From positions 62,001-126,000 of the forward strand of contig NZ_FXTE01000008.1 in NCBI RefSeq assembly GCF_900182615.1: a stretch of 64,000 bases of DNA. The letters are read 5' to 3'. The DNA comes from Ruegeria faecimaris. Lineage in GTDB: Bacteria > Pseudomonadota > Alphaproteobacteria > Rhodobacterales > Rhodobacteraceae. Position 1 is the stretch's first letter; each line of letters opens with the position of its first letter. The translations under genes and the position numbers were made by a program. The notes beneath the pieces are model-generated. The model was not told where the DNA came from, searched no databases, and was given only the letters and a program-made list of their open reading frames with translations. Shown here piece by piece: positions 45,593 to 54,100 of this stretch.

Positions 45593-48270
45593 TGGCAACG
45601 CTGAACGTGCTGATCCTGGTTTGTTTAGGCTATGTGGTGCTGTTGTTCAGCGTCGCATTTGCCGCCGACAGAATGGCCGCGGCGGGCAGGGGGGCGTGGC
45701 TGCGATCTCCGTTGATCTACACGCTGTCGCTGTCGATCTATTGTACCGCCTGGACCTTTTATGGCGCGGTAGGGAACGCCGCCCGGTCGGGGCTGGAGTT
45801 CGTAACGATCTATCTGGGACCCACGTTGGTCATGATCTGTTGGTGGTGGGGATTGCGCAAGCTGGTTCGAGTTGGCCGCAGCCAGAGGGTGACCTCAATT
45901 GCTGACCTGATTTCGTCTCGCTATGGCAAGTCGAACACTCTGGCGATTTGCGTCACAATTCTGGCCGTGTTGGGCGGAACGCCCTATATTGCGCTGCAAC
46001 TTCAATCCATTACGCTGTCATTCTCAATCTTTGCCGAGGCCGACCCAAGCGGTCTTTACCGCGAAGGGTCCAGTGTGTTCTGGGTAGCGGCGGGGCTGGC
46101 GGTGTTCGCCATTCTGTTCGGTACCCGCAATCTGGATGCCAACGAACGCCATCATGGCGTTGTCACAGCCATCGCATTGGAATCTGTCGTTAAACTCTTT
46201 GCGCTGCTGGCCGTGGGCATTTTCGTTGTCTGGGGTATAGCCGGAGGAGTCGGTCCGATGATGGACCGCATCGATGCCTCTGAGATCGGGCAGTGGAATG
46301 TGAATGCCGGACGCTGGACGACGTTTATATTTCTATCGGCTGCGGCCTTTGTGTGTCTGCCGAGGATGTTTCAGGTGATGGTGGTCGAGAACGCCGATGA
46401 AGGGCATCTGAGGACAGCCGCATGGGCCTTCCCCCTGTATCTGCTGTTGATGAGTCTCTTTGTCGTGCCAATCGCGGTCGTAGGATTGGACCTTTTGCCC
46501 GAAGGATCGAATCCGGATCTGTTCGTGCTGACGGTGCCCCTGTCGCAGGGCAATGAATGGCTGGCGATGCTGTCCTTTATTGGCGGCTTTTCATCCGCCA
46601 CATCGATGGTGATTGTCACGGCAATGGCCCTATCGACCATGGTGTCAAATCACGTCGTGATGCCGATCTGGTTTAGCCGGCAGGAGGGCACTGGCGCCGT
46701 ATCCGGTGATGTCCGCAATGTGGTTTTGCTGTCCCGGCGGATTTCAATCGCCGTGATCATGGTGCTTGGGTTCTCGTATTACCGCATTTCCGGCGGCGGG
46801 GCCGCGCTGGCCTCGATTGGTCTGGTGGCCTTTGCCGGGATTTCCCAGATTTTGCCTTCGCTGGTTGGCGGGCTGTTCTGGCGCGGGGCGACGCGAACAG
46901 GGGCTCTGATAGGACTGACGGTCGGGTTCTTGTTGTGGATCTACACGCTGTTGTTGCCCGGCATGGGCAGCGCGATTATGTCGGATAGTGTCCTGCAGAA
47001 CGGACCGTTCGGATGGGGCTGGTTGCGCCCGCAGGCCTTGTTCGGGATCGACGGAATGGACCCGATGGTGCACGCTGTGTTGTGGTCGCTGTCGCTGAAC
47101 ACGCTGGCATTTTGCGCGGCCTCTTTGCTGAGTTTTCCAAGCCCGCTCGAACGTTTGCAGGGGGCGCAATTCGTCAACGTATTCGACCATTCGGTTGCGC
47201 TGCGCGGTTGGACCGGATCGGTAGCGCAAAGCGAAGACCTGATGATCATGACCCAGCGCATTTTGGGCGCAGGTCCGGCGCAAGAGTTCTTTCAGGCGCA
47301 GGCGGAACAGCAGGGTGGGCGTTCCAGCCTGCCCGAACCTACGCCTGGGTTTTTGGAGCGGTTGGAACGTGAACTCAGCGGCTCGGTCGGGGCGGCGACA
47401 GCGCATGCGATGATCGGGCAGATTGTTGGTGGTTCCTCCGTTTCGGTCGAGGATTTGCTCGCTGTGGCCGACGAATCCGCGCAGATGTTGGAATACTCCA
47501 GCCAACTGGAAGCGAAATCCGCTGAACTCAGCCGTACGGCGCGCCAGCTGCGCGAGGCAAACACCAAACTGACCCAGATTTCCGAACAGAAGGACGGGTT
47601 CCTTAGCCAGGTCAGCCACGAATTGCGAACCCCCATGACCTCGATCCGAGCATTTTCCGAGATCATGCGGGATACCGAAGGTCTGACCAGCGAAGAAAGA
47701 ACGCGTTACGCCGCCATCATCCATGACGAGGCGCTTCGGTTGACACGGCTGCTGGATGACTTGCTGGACCTGAGCGTTCTGGAAAGTGGGCGAGTCAATT
47801 TGAACAAGAGCGGTGACACCCTGCGGTCGGTTTTGGATCGTGCTGTGTCCAGCGCCTTGGCTGGAACCAGCCAGCAACTGATCGTTCGGCGGTCGAAAAC
47901 CTCCGAACGCGTTCTCCTGCATACGGATTTGGACCGTCTGGGGCAGGTGTTTATCAATCTGATTTCGAACGCTCAGAAGTATTGTGATGCCAAAGAACCA
48001 GTTCTGACGATTTCCGCGCATGATGTCGGCGGACAGGTCGTCATTGATTTTGCTGATAACGGCACCGGCATTCCCCCGGATGCCCGGCAGATGGTTTTTG
48101 AGAAATTTGCCCGCGTCGGAGGCGACAAGGCAGGTGGTGCGGGGCTGGGATTAGCGATCTGCCGTGAGATTATGCAAAGACTGGGGGGCGATATCAGCTA
48201 CTTGCCCGGCCATGGTGGGGCTGCGTTCCGGGTCAGGCTGCCACAGGCCTACCGACAGGCTGCGCAGTGA
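45592..48270 (+). CDS. Sodium:solute symporter-domain sensor histidine kinase
   Basis: 892 residues. Residues 1-500 are a 13-TM SSS/SLC5-type domain (RSPLIYTLSLSIYCTAWTFYGAVG, YIALQLQSI, GFSSATSMVIVTAMALSTMVSNH). A linker and coiled coil (LEAKSAELSRTARQLREANTKL) lead to a HisKA domain with phosphoacceptor His in SHELRTPMTSIRAFSEIM near residue 676 and a HATPase domain (INLISNAQKY, DNGTGIPPDAR, GGAGLGLAICREIM). The layout matches the CrbS/CbrA class that controls acetate or other carbon use. No receiver domain is fused. Confidence 0.88.
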   Translation: MATLNVLILVCLGYVVLLFSVAFAADRMAAAGRGAWLRSPLIYTLSLSIYCTAWTFYGAVGNAARSGLEFVTIYLGPTLVMICWWWGLRKLVRVGRSQRVTSIADLISSRYGKSNTLAICVTILAVLGGTPYIALQLQSITLSFSIFAEADPSGLYREGSSVFWVAAGLAVFAILFGTRNLDANERHHGVVTAIALESVVKLFALLAVGIFVVWGIAGGVGPMMDRIDASEIGQWNVNAGRWTTFIFLSAAAFVCLPRMFQVMVVENADEGHLRTAAWAFPLYLLLMSLFVVPIAVVGLDLLPEGSNPDLFVLTVPLSQGNEWLAMLSFIGGFSSATSMVIVTAMALSTMVSNHVVMPIWFSRQEGTGAVSGDVRNVVLLSRRISIAVIMVLGFSYYRISGGGAALASIGLVAFAGISQILPSLVGGLFWRGATRTGALIGLTVGFLLWIYTLLLPGMGSAIMSDSVLQNGPFGWGWLRPQALFGIDGMDPMVHAVLWSLSLNTLAFCAASLLSFPSPLERLQGAQFVNVFDHSVALRGWTGSVAQSEDLMIMTQRILGAGPAQEFFQAQAEQQGGRSSLPEPTPGFLERLERELSGSVGAATAHAMIGQIVGGSSVSVEDLLAVADESAQMLEYSSQLEAKSAELSRTARQLREANTKLTQISEQKDGFLSQVSHELRTPMTSIRAFSEIMRDTEGLTSEERTRYAAIIHDEALRLTRLLDDLLDLSVLESGRVNLNKSGDTLRSVLDRAVSSALAGTSQQLIVRRSKTSERVLLHTDLDRLGQVFINLISNAQKYCDAKEPVLTISAHDVGGQVVIDFADNGTGIPPDARQMVFEKFARVGGDKAGGAGLGLAICREIMQRLGGDISYLPGHGGAAFRVRLPQAYRQAAQ

Positions 48271-48320
48271 CGGCTGTATAAACAGGTTGGTAACTATCGC
48301 CGGGTTAGACCTGAAAGAGA

Positions 48321-49439
48321 ATGCAGGAACAATCAGCGGTTTTAGGCATGACGCAATCTGTCAGCGCGGCTCTGGCGCGCAAGCTTTCGATCAGTCAGGA
48401 GGAAAAGGGTGACAAGCCTCGCTCGATCCTACGTGCGCTGCGTCTGGCTTTTGCTCGCGCGGCAGAAGATCGTTTGCAGATGCCGTTGTCGGTAATCGGC
48501 GCCAAACAATCCTGTCGGCCACCAGGTGGGCTGACACAGTCTTTGGATGAGGAATGGATATTGCTGCTCTTTTCAGGCTCTGACAGCAGCTTGGCTGCGA
48601 TCTGCATGGATATAGGGTTAGTGTCGGCTGTCGTGCAGGCTCAGACAATAGGCGAGGTGATGCCGGGAGCGCCTTCTGCGCGGGGGTTCACCGATACGGA
48701 CGCGGCCATGGTGTCCCCTTGGATCGAAGAGGGGCTGTCCCGCGCGGCATCACTTGTCGAAACGGCGAGTGACCGCATGTGCCTGATCGGTTTTGAATAT
48801 GCTTCGCGCCTTGCGGATCTGCGAACTTTGACTCTGGCGATGGTGGAAGAGGAATACCGAGTTTTTGAACTGACAGTCGAACTTGGCGGTGGGCTGAGAC
48901 AAGGTCAGCTTTCAGTACTGTTGCCTATCCGACCGGCTGAAACGGCCGAGACGGAGGTGATTCATGATGAGCCAGAGGGCAGGCTTGATCAGGCATCGGG
49001 CGTGTTGAGAGCAGATTTGAATACGGTGGTCTGCCGGATGCCCTTGTCTCTGGCGACGCTTACAGAACTGGTGGTGGGGGATGTGTTGCCATTGATCGGG
49101 GCGCGGCTGGATCGTACCGAGATTGTGGCGATCGACCGCAGCCGGGCCGCGATCGGACGGCTCGGCCAATGCGGAGGATTGCGTGCGGTGCGCCTGAACG
49201 AAACCTACCAAACTCAGACATTTTCCCAGCCCGAAGCAAATGAGTTCCTTGAGGCGAGTTCAGCCAGTATACACGAAGAGGGGCCAACCGAACACGGGCA
49301 GGAAATAATGCCATTTTCCCCCGGCGCGCTGGGCCAAGAGGGGACAGAATTGAACCTCGAGAATTCGGAACACATGGTTGCCGAGATATCTCAACTGGCT
49401 GGTTTATCTGGGGATGAAAGCGCGCTGAAAGGCAGTTAG
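48321..49439 (+). CDS. FliM/FliN family C-ring-like protein
   Basis: 372 residues. The C-terminal SPOA domain is clear (VVCRMPLSLATLTELVVGDVLPLIGARLDRTEIVAIDRSRAAIGRLGQCGG), and an earlier FliM-like region includes LSRAASLVETASDRMCLIGFEYASRLA. This is the Rhodobacterales-type FliM-like switch protein. No other flagellar gene is within the window, so it is an orphan. Start may be ATG 48348 instead. Confidence 0.72.
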   Translation: MQEQSAVLGMTQSVSAALARKLSISQEEKGDKPRSILRALRLAFARAAEDRLQMPLSVIGAKQSCRPPGGLTQSLDEEWILLLFSGSDSSLAAICMDIGLVSAVVQAQTIGEVMPGAPSARGFTDTDAAMVSPWIEEGLSRAASLVETASDRMCLIGFEYASRLADLRTLTLAMVEEEYRVFELTVELGGGLRQGQLSVLLPIRPAETAETEVIHDEPEGRLDQASGVLRADLNTVVCRMPLSLATLTELVVGDVLPLIGARLDRTEIVAIDRSRAAIGRLGQCGGLRAVRLNETYQTQTFSQPEANEFLEASSASIHEEGPTEHGQEIMPFSPGALGQEGTELNLENSEHMVAEISQLAGLSGDESALKGS

Positions 49440-49447
49440 CAGACGGC

Positions 49448-49879
49448 TCAAGTCACTGATCTGCGTATTTCTTCCAAGGTTGGACGCAGGTTGTCCAACG
49501 CATAGCCTGCCTTGGTCGTCGCCTGAAGGATGTCTTCGGTGCTCATGCTTTCGCACTGCCCCAATGCCCAGATCACAGAACAACGCGTGCCCGATGCACA
49601 ATATGCGAGAACCGGACCGGCACAGGATTCTGCCAGGTCACGTTGCAAGGAGACGTTTTCGGGCGTCATGGTCTGATGCGTCAGCTCTAGCACTTCGTAT
49701 TCCAACCCGGCAGCACGCACGGCCTGTCCGATAGCATCTGACTGGAGATCCTCGGGAACTTCGCTGTTCGGCCGGTTGCAGATCACTTTGACAAAGCCTG
49801 CCTCGACAATAGTGGGAACATCCTCGACCGAAATTTGCGGCGAGACGGCATAGCGGGGGGTTATCGGTCGAATCTCCAT
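49448..49879 (-). CDS. DUF442 sulfur transferase / beta-lactamase-hydrolase-like protein
   Basis: 143 residues. DUF442 pattern: YAVSPQISVEDVPTIVEAGFVKVICNRPNSEVP, then LAYCASGTRCSVIWAL with a CxxGxR rhodanese-like loop. It is the N-terminal part of Blh-type proteins as a separate gene. Likely transfers sulfur or removes persulfide in the sulfide operon (with the MBL dioxygenase at 50,778). Last in the operon. Confidence 0.82.
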   Translation of the reverse strand: MEIRPITPRYAVSPQISVEDVPTIVEAGFVKVICNRPNSEVPEDLQSDAIGQAVRAAGLEYEVLELTHQTMTPENVSLQRDLAESCAGPVLAYCASGTRCSVIWALGQCESMSTEDILQATTKAGYALDNLRPTLEEIRRSVT

Positions 49880-49888
49880 GGCTACTGC

Positions 49889-50320
49889 TTAGGTCGCGTT
49901 TACGGTTCTGTCCAGTTTTGCACCTACGGCAGGAGCGGCATACATCCCTGCGAGCATGGAAATCAGAAACACAACGCCTCCGGTTCCGCCATACGTAAGA
50001 GACGCGATGGCTGGACCGGGGCACAGTCCCGCTAATCCCCATCCCATGCCAAACATGACCGATCCGATGATAAGGCGGCGATCCAGTTCATGCTGCACCA
50101 TTGTCGGGAAATTCCCACCCGACAGCGGTTTGCGATCTGGAACCAGCCTCCATGCGATCATCATGGGCACAATGGCTCCCCCCATCACAAATGCGAGTGT
50201 CGGATCCCAGTTGCCGAAAATATCCAGCCACCCCTGCACCTTGGTTGTGTCAGTCATGCCGGAAATCAACAGGCCTGCTCCGAACAAAGAGCCCGAAAGA
50301 AGCGATATCAGATTGCGCAT
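49889..50320 (-). CDS. YeeE/YedE-type transporter half (DUF6691-like)
   Basis: 143 residues from ATG 50320. Four transmembrane helices. Motif FGMGWGLAGLCPGPAIASLTYGG, with the conserved cysteine in GLCPGPA. Together with the adjacent YeeE half it forms a sulfur-compound transporter. Its ATG overlaps the preceding stop codon (TGATG). Confidence 0.8.
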   Translation of the reverse strand: MRNLISLLSGSLFGAGLLISGMTDTTKVQGWLDIFGNWDPTLAFVMGGAIVPMMIAWRLVPDRKPLSGGNFPTMVQHELDRRLIIGSVMFGMGWGLAGLCPGPAIASLTYGGTGGVVFLISMLAGMYAAPAVGAKLDRTVNAT

Positions 50321-50742
50321 CAGATCAACCCCCAGACATGGCGAAACAAGGCCAGCGTCACTGCCCCGGCCGCAATGTAAAGGATCGTTGCCACGATCCC
50401 GCGCACCGAAAACCGGGAAATGCCGCACACCCCATGTCCAGAGGTGCACCCGTTGGCAATTCGTGTCCCGATACCGACAAGCAGCCCAGCCCCGATCACA
50501 ACCGTCAAATTCGAGGTCAGGTTTGTCTGCGGCCCCGGCGACAAAAACAGGCTTAGCATCAACGGCGTCCCAATCATCCCAGCGAGGAAATACAGCCGCT
50601 CGGCCGAGCGGTCAGAGCGATCGACAAGCCCTCCCAGGATACCGCTCGCCCCCATTACACGACCGTTTCCAAGCAGGTAAACTGCTGCGCCAAGACCAAT
50701 CAACAGGCCGCCTACCAGTCCCCATATCCATTCTGAATACAC
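50320..50742 (-). CDS. YeeE/YedE family sulfur transporter half
   Basis: 140 residues starting at GTG 50742 (GGGGGA eight bases upstream). Four transmembrane helices. Conserved cysteine motif NGCTSGHGVCGISRFS. Related to thiosulfate importer TsuA halves. Between the MBL dioxygenase and the second half, so a putative sulfide/thiosulfate export or import unit. Confidence 0.8.
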   Translation of the reverse strand: MYSEWIWGLVGGLLIGLGAAVYLLGNGRVMGASGILGGLVDRSDRSAERLYFLAGMIGTPLMLSLFLSPGPQTNLTSNLTVVIGAGLLVGIGTRIANGCTSGHGVCGISRFSVRGIVATILYIAAGAVTLALFRHVWGLI

Positions 50743-50777
50743 TGATTTGTTCCCCCAAGAAGTTCGGCTCTAGCCGT

Positions 50778-51641
50778 CTAAAGTTTGTTCACTGGTAGTT
50801 TCAGGAACACGTCGCCATTCTCATCCTCAGGCGGCATCTGACCCGCCCGCATATTGACTTGTAAAGAGGGCAGGATCAGCCGCGGCATGGCCAAAGTGGC
50901 ATCGCGGGCGTCGCGCATTTCAACGAATTCCTCGATAGGTCGACCTTGCCCGATATGCACGTTCAAGGATTTTTGCTCTTCAACAGTTGTTTCCCACGCA
51001 AACTCGTCCCGCCCAGGAGCTTTGTAGTCATGCCCGACAAAGATGCGTGTCGCATCCGGCAGTGAAAGGATCCTCTGGATCGAGTTGTACAAATCTCCGG
51101 ACGATCCGCCGGGAAAGTCGCATCGCGCAGTGCCAAAATCCGGCATGAACAGCGTGTCTCCGACAAATGCCGCGTCGCCGATGACATAGGTCATGCAGGC
51201 GGGCGTATGGCCGGGGGTGTGCAAGACGTCACCTCTCATTTGACCGACATGAAATCCGTCGCCGTCGCGGAACAAGGCGTCGAACTGGCTACCATCGCGC
51301 TGAAACTCGGTACCCTCGTTGAAAATTTTCCCGAAAGTTTCCTGGATGGCGACGATTTGATCACCGATGCCAATCTTGCCTCCGAGTTTCTGCTGCAAAT
51401 AGGGGGCTGCTGAAAGGTGGTCGGCATGGACATGGCTTTCCAGAATCCATTCGGTTCGCAACGAATTGGATTGGACATATCTGATGATCTCATCCGCAGA
51501 TCGCGTATTGGTCCGGCCGGATGCGTGATCGAAATCCAGAACACTATCTATGATCGCGCAGGCATCGCCTTCAGGATCCTGAACCAGATAAGACACCGTG
51601 AATGTCTCGGCGTCAAAAAATGCTTTCACTTTGGGCGTCAT
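50778..51641 (-). CDS. MBL fold persulfide dioxygenase-like hydrolase
   Basis: 287 residues. Metal ligands in ESHVHADHLSAAPYLQQ (HxHxDH), HTPGHTPACMTYVIGDAAFVGDTLF, and IFVGHDYK. Family of ETHE1/Blh-type persulfide dioxygenases, which oxidise glutathione persulfide to sulfite. GGAGGAAACC precedes the ATG. First gene of the sulfide operon, with its promoter region at 51,642-51,720. Confidence 0.9.
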   Translation of the reverse strand: MTPKVKAFFDAETFTVSYLVQDPEGDACAIIDSVLDFDHASGRTNTRSADEIIRYVQSNSLRTEWILESHVHADHLSAAPYLQQKLGGKIGIGDQIVAIQETFGKIFNEGTEFQRDGSQFDALFRDGDGFHVGQMRGDVLHTPGHTPACMTYVIGDAAFVGDTLFMPDFGTARCDFPGGSSGDLYNSIQRILSLPDATRIFVGHDYKAPGRDEFAWETTVEEQKSLNVHIGQGRPIEEFVEMRDARDATLAMPRLILPSLQVNMRAGQMPPEDENGDVFLKLPVNKL

Positions 51642-51887
51642 GGTTTCCTCCGCCGGTTAGGTCTTAGTCATATATTAATAACGGAATGTGAAGCAATCAA
51701 CATTTGGTGATTTGATGCCGGTCAAGGCAGAAGCGGCAAAGTTGGGCTAAAATTCTGGCATCCTGCGAAAGCGCGCCGATATTAGGGGGCGGTCGGGCGA
51801 ATATTCGCGCGATAGAATAACAGAGTGATGCAAGTCTTAAAACCGTTACTAAATTATAGGTAACTGATGACATTTGGGAGGATGGAT

Positions 51888-52103
51888 ATGCCGAGAATCG
51901 ATTTGTATTCCGAAGCCGAACAACTTGAGAAAAAACTGAAGGGCGCCAGTGTTGATACCCGCCTTGCCCTTCAGCCCAGTGTCACAAAGGTCATCGAGAA
52001 GATGCGTCTGCAGGGTGTTGAGGTTCCTGCGCGCCTGCGTCGCCTGGATGCGGCCCTGTGCGAGGACGTTATGGAAGCGCGTTTCGACAATCTGCCGGTT
52101 TGA
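51888..52103 (+). CDS. Small conserved hypothetical protein
   Basis: 71 residues (MPRIDLYSEAEQLEKKLKGAS start). The ATG at 51888 is preceded by GGGAGG with correct spacing; an earlier ATG at 51867 is less likely. Helical, charged, single cysteine. Family unknown. Confidence 0.55.
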   Translation: MPRIDLYSEAEQLEKKLKGASVDTRLALQPSVTKVIEKMRLQGVEVPARLRRLDAALCEDVMEARFDNLPV

Positions 52104-52112
52104 TGGCCGCAG

Positions 52113-52358
52113 TCAACCGAACGAGATTCCAAGTATAACCAGCATAAGACCTATCACCGACAAAAAGAGCGCGCCCATGTTCCAGGGCAGCACCCGTTGA
52201 ACAACGGCGCGCAGTTCATCGTCAGACAGGCCGGATTTGCGGGCTTTCATGACATGCAGAATGCACCAAACCAGCCCAGCCAGGCCGATAAGTGACAGGG
52301 CGGCACCGCCCCAGGTGATGAATTCGAACATCGTTTTCCATTTTTCAGCGTCTGACAT
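52113..52358 (-). CDS. Small two-TM membrane protein
   Basis: 81 residues with hydrophobic helices LSLIGLAGLVWCILHVM and ALFLSVIGLMLVILGISFG and a charged middle. No known family recognised. Convergent with the small gene on the left, 10 bp apart. Confidence 0.55.
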   Translation of the reverse strand: MSDAEKWKTMFEFITWGGAALSLIGLAGLVWCILHVMKARKSGLSDDELRAVVQRVLPWNMGALFLSVIGLMLVILGISFG

Positions 52359-52493
52359 GAGCGCTTAACTGATCGCGCTGGCCCGCACAAGCGAGACTGG
52401 TTTTTTGCATGCTTGCGGCTTGGCTCGCACCGATGTATCCCGCTTGTTGCCCACCTTTTCAGCATGACAAACCAGCCTCTGGGAGAGACTTAG

Positions 52494-52760
52494 ATGGAAG
52501 AGAATACCGAAGATCAGGCCGCCGCGAATTACCGTGTAACCGCGGGTGAGTTGCGCCAGTTCATCGAACGGATCGAGCGTCTGGATGCGGAAAAGAAAGA
52601 TTTGGCGGAGCAACAAAAAGAAGTGATGGCCGAGGCAAAAGCGCGGGGCTACGACACCAAGGTCATGCGGAAAGTGATCGCATTGCGCAAACGTGACAAA
52701 GACGACATCGCCGAGGAAGAGGCGGTGTTGGAAATGTACAAGGAAGCGTTGGGAATGTAA
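52494..52760 (+). CDS. gapR: GapR / DUF2312 nucleoid-associated protein
   Basis: 88 residues. Sequence pattern YRVTAGELRQFIERIERLDAEKKDLAEQQKEVMAEAKARGYDTKVMRKVIALRKRD matches DUF2312/GapR, an alphaproteobacterial protein that binds overtwisted DNA and supports replication and topology. GGGAGAGACTTAG upstream. Confidence 0.93.
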   Translation: MEENTEDQAAANYRVTAGELRQFIERIERLDAEKKDLAEQQKEVMAEAKARGYDTKVMRKVIALRKRDKDDIAEEEAVLEMYKEALGM

Positions 52761-52782
52761 CGGCTGCTTTCCCGCTATAGAC

Positions 52783-53655
52783 TCAAGGTTTTAGAACCTG
52801 CACTCCGGGCATGGACTCAAGTCGGTCCATGTCCTGCGCATATAATTCTGCAAACGCGTCGACGATTTCCATGCTCCAATCTGGCAGATCAAGCTCTTCT
52901 GTTGTGAGCTCGGTTTTGGCGTGTTCCTCCAAAACCGTGGCAAGGTCGTCACGCAAATGTTCGTCCTGTTCCAGGCTTTGATCAATCAATGCCAGACCTT
53001 TGGATTTGCCTGAATCGTCTAGAAGTGACAGCAGTAAATCAAACTCATCAACCAGCGTGTTGTCCGAGGGAAGGGCCGCGATTGCACGGACTATATCTCC
53101 CCAGATCAGTGGTGCGTCCTCGTTGCTCCAGAGTGTGATTTTGACATTGGGCGCAAGATCTCTGATGTCCTCGACCATGCTGATCCAGCTGAGGCAGCTG
53201 ATATCGGTACTTCGCATTTTGTCGAGGCGACTCTGTTCAGGTAGCGACATCAAAGCTTTGGGAATAAATCTGCCAGGGCTTAAAAAACCCATACAAAGCT
53301 CAATTTCGTGGTCAGGAAAGGACTTTTCAAGCAACTCCATTCGGCGTCCCGCATTTGGGTATAGCTGCCCGTCGTCCAGCGCATTTCCAACATCGCCTGC
53401 AAAGCTGGCGCATGAGTAAATCAAACGATCGACCTTCGGAGCCGATCGCAACCCAGCCCGAAGCATTTCCATTGCGGCACCGATTTCATCCTGGTTTTCA
53501 ATGGCAGCAAAGGCGGGTTCGAAAATTTGCCGATAACGGCGCGGGCCAAATACGGACGCACCATTTTGATGCAACGCGCCGGTGTTGCGTTGAAGGGACC
53601 GCAATATGAGACCTTCATCGGTGAACGCAGCACCTGCGTGGATTGCAACCTGCAT
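52783..53655 (-). CDS. Hypothetical protein (290 aa), conserved-looking in Roseobacters
   Basis: 290 residues, no signal peptide. N-terminus MQVAIHAGAAFTDEGLILRSL resembles, but lacks the lysine of, a sulfotransferase-like P-loop. The rest is helical and acidic (LLSLLDDSGKSKGLALIDQ, LATVLEEHAKTELTTEELDLPDW). I do not recognise a family. It lies just before the tRNA-Thr gene and the integrated element. Confidence 0.6.
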   Translation of the reverse strand: MQVAIHAGAAFTDEGLILRSLQRNTGALHQNGASVFGPRRYRQIFEPAFAAIENQDEIGAAMEMLRAGLRSAPKVDRLIYSCASFAGDVGNALDDGQLYPNAGRRMELLEKSFPDHEIELCMGFLSPGRFIPKALMSLPEQSRLDKMRSTDISCLSWISMVEDIRDLAPNVKITLWSNEDAPLIWGDIVRAIAALPSDNTLVDEFDLLLSLLDDSGKSKGLALIDQSLEQDEHLRDDLATVLEEHAKTELTTEELDLPDWSMEIVDAFAELYAQDMDRLESMPGVQVLKP

Positions 53656-53839
53656 ATTCGGTTTTTACCCTCGCGTTCGTGCATATTATCTGCTGGGTTA
53701 CAGGCTGTACTCCGCACAGTCAAACCAGGCGGAGTAAAATCTCTGGGCCAGACCCAGTGCCATGAATACAGAAAATCGTTAAGCGGCGGCAAAATTCTGT
53801 CTTGAAGTCCGTAACGAGAGGCATTAATCGACACCAAGT

Positions 53840-53915
53840 GCCCCTATAGCTCAGCTGGTAGAGCAACTGATTTGTAATCAGTAGGTCCGCGGTTCGAGTC
53901 CGTGTGGGGGCACCA
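53840..53915 (+). tRNA. tRNA-Thr (TGT anticodon)
   Basis: 76 bases including an encoded CCA. Acceptor stem GCCCCTA / TGGGGGC, D-arm AGCTCAGCTGGTAGAGC, anticodon stem-loop ACTGA-TTTGTAA-TCAGT (anticodon TGT reads ACA and related Thr codons), T-arm GGTTCGAGTCC. It marks the left border of an integrated element: the next 10 kb has phage genes and differs in composition. The 3' end probably holds the att site. Confidence 0.95.
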
Positions 53916-53970
53916 TTTAAATCATTGAAATTGAAAGATAAATCGAAGCGCAGCAATCTTGATGTGCTGT

Positions 53971-53992
53971 GTTTTTCAAACGTTTTTCAAAC
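53971..53992. repeat. Tandem 11-mer just inside the element
   Basis: GTTTTTCAAAC twice in direct tandem (53971-53981, 53982-53992), 55 bp after the tRNA. A related tandem occurs in inverted orientation at 63795-63817. Such sites could be integrase arm-type or excisionase sites. Confidence 0.5.
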
Positions 53993-54100
53993 ACACATTG
54001 GTTTCACCGTGCATTGATTCTGTTAACGCTTTGGTAAGAATGTTTGGTTAACGGTTGGGAAACAAATTCATTTCCACCAGAGACTTACATCGCCCCACTC

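Noticed and set aside
46744-48021. 425-aa frame antisense to the SSS histidine kinase
   Set aside because: Shadow of a clearly coding gene; the composition is Gln/Arg-rich, as expected from reversed coding sequence.
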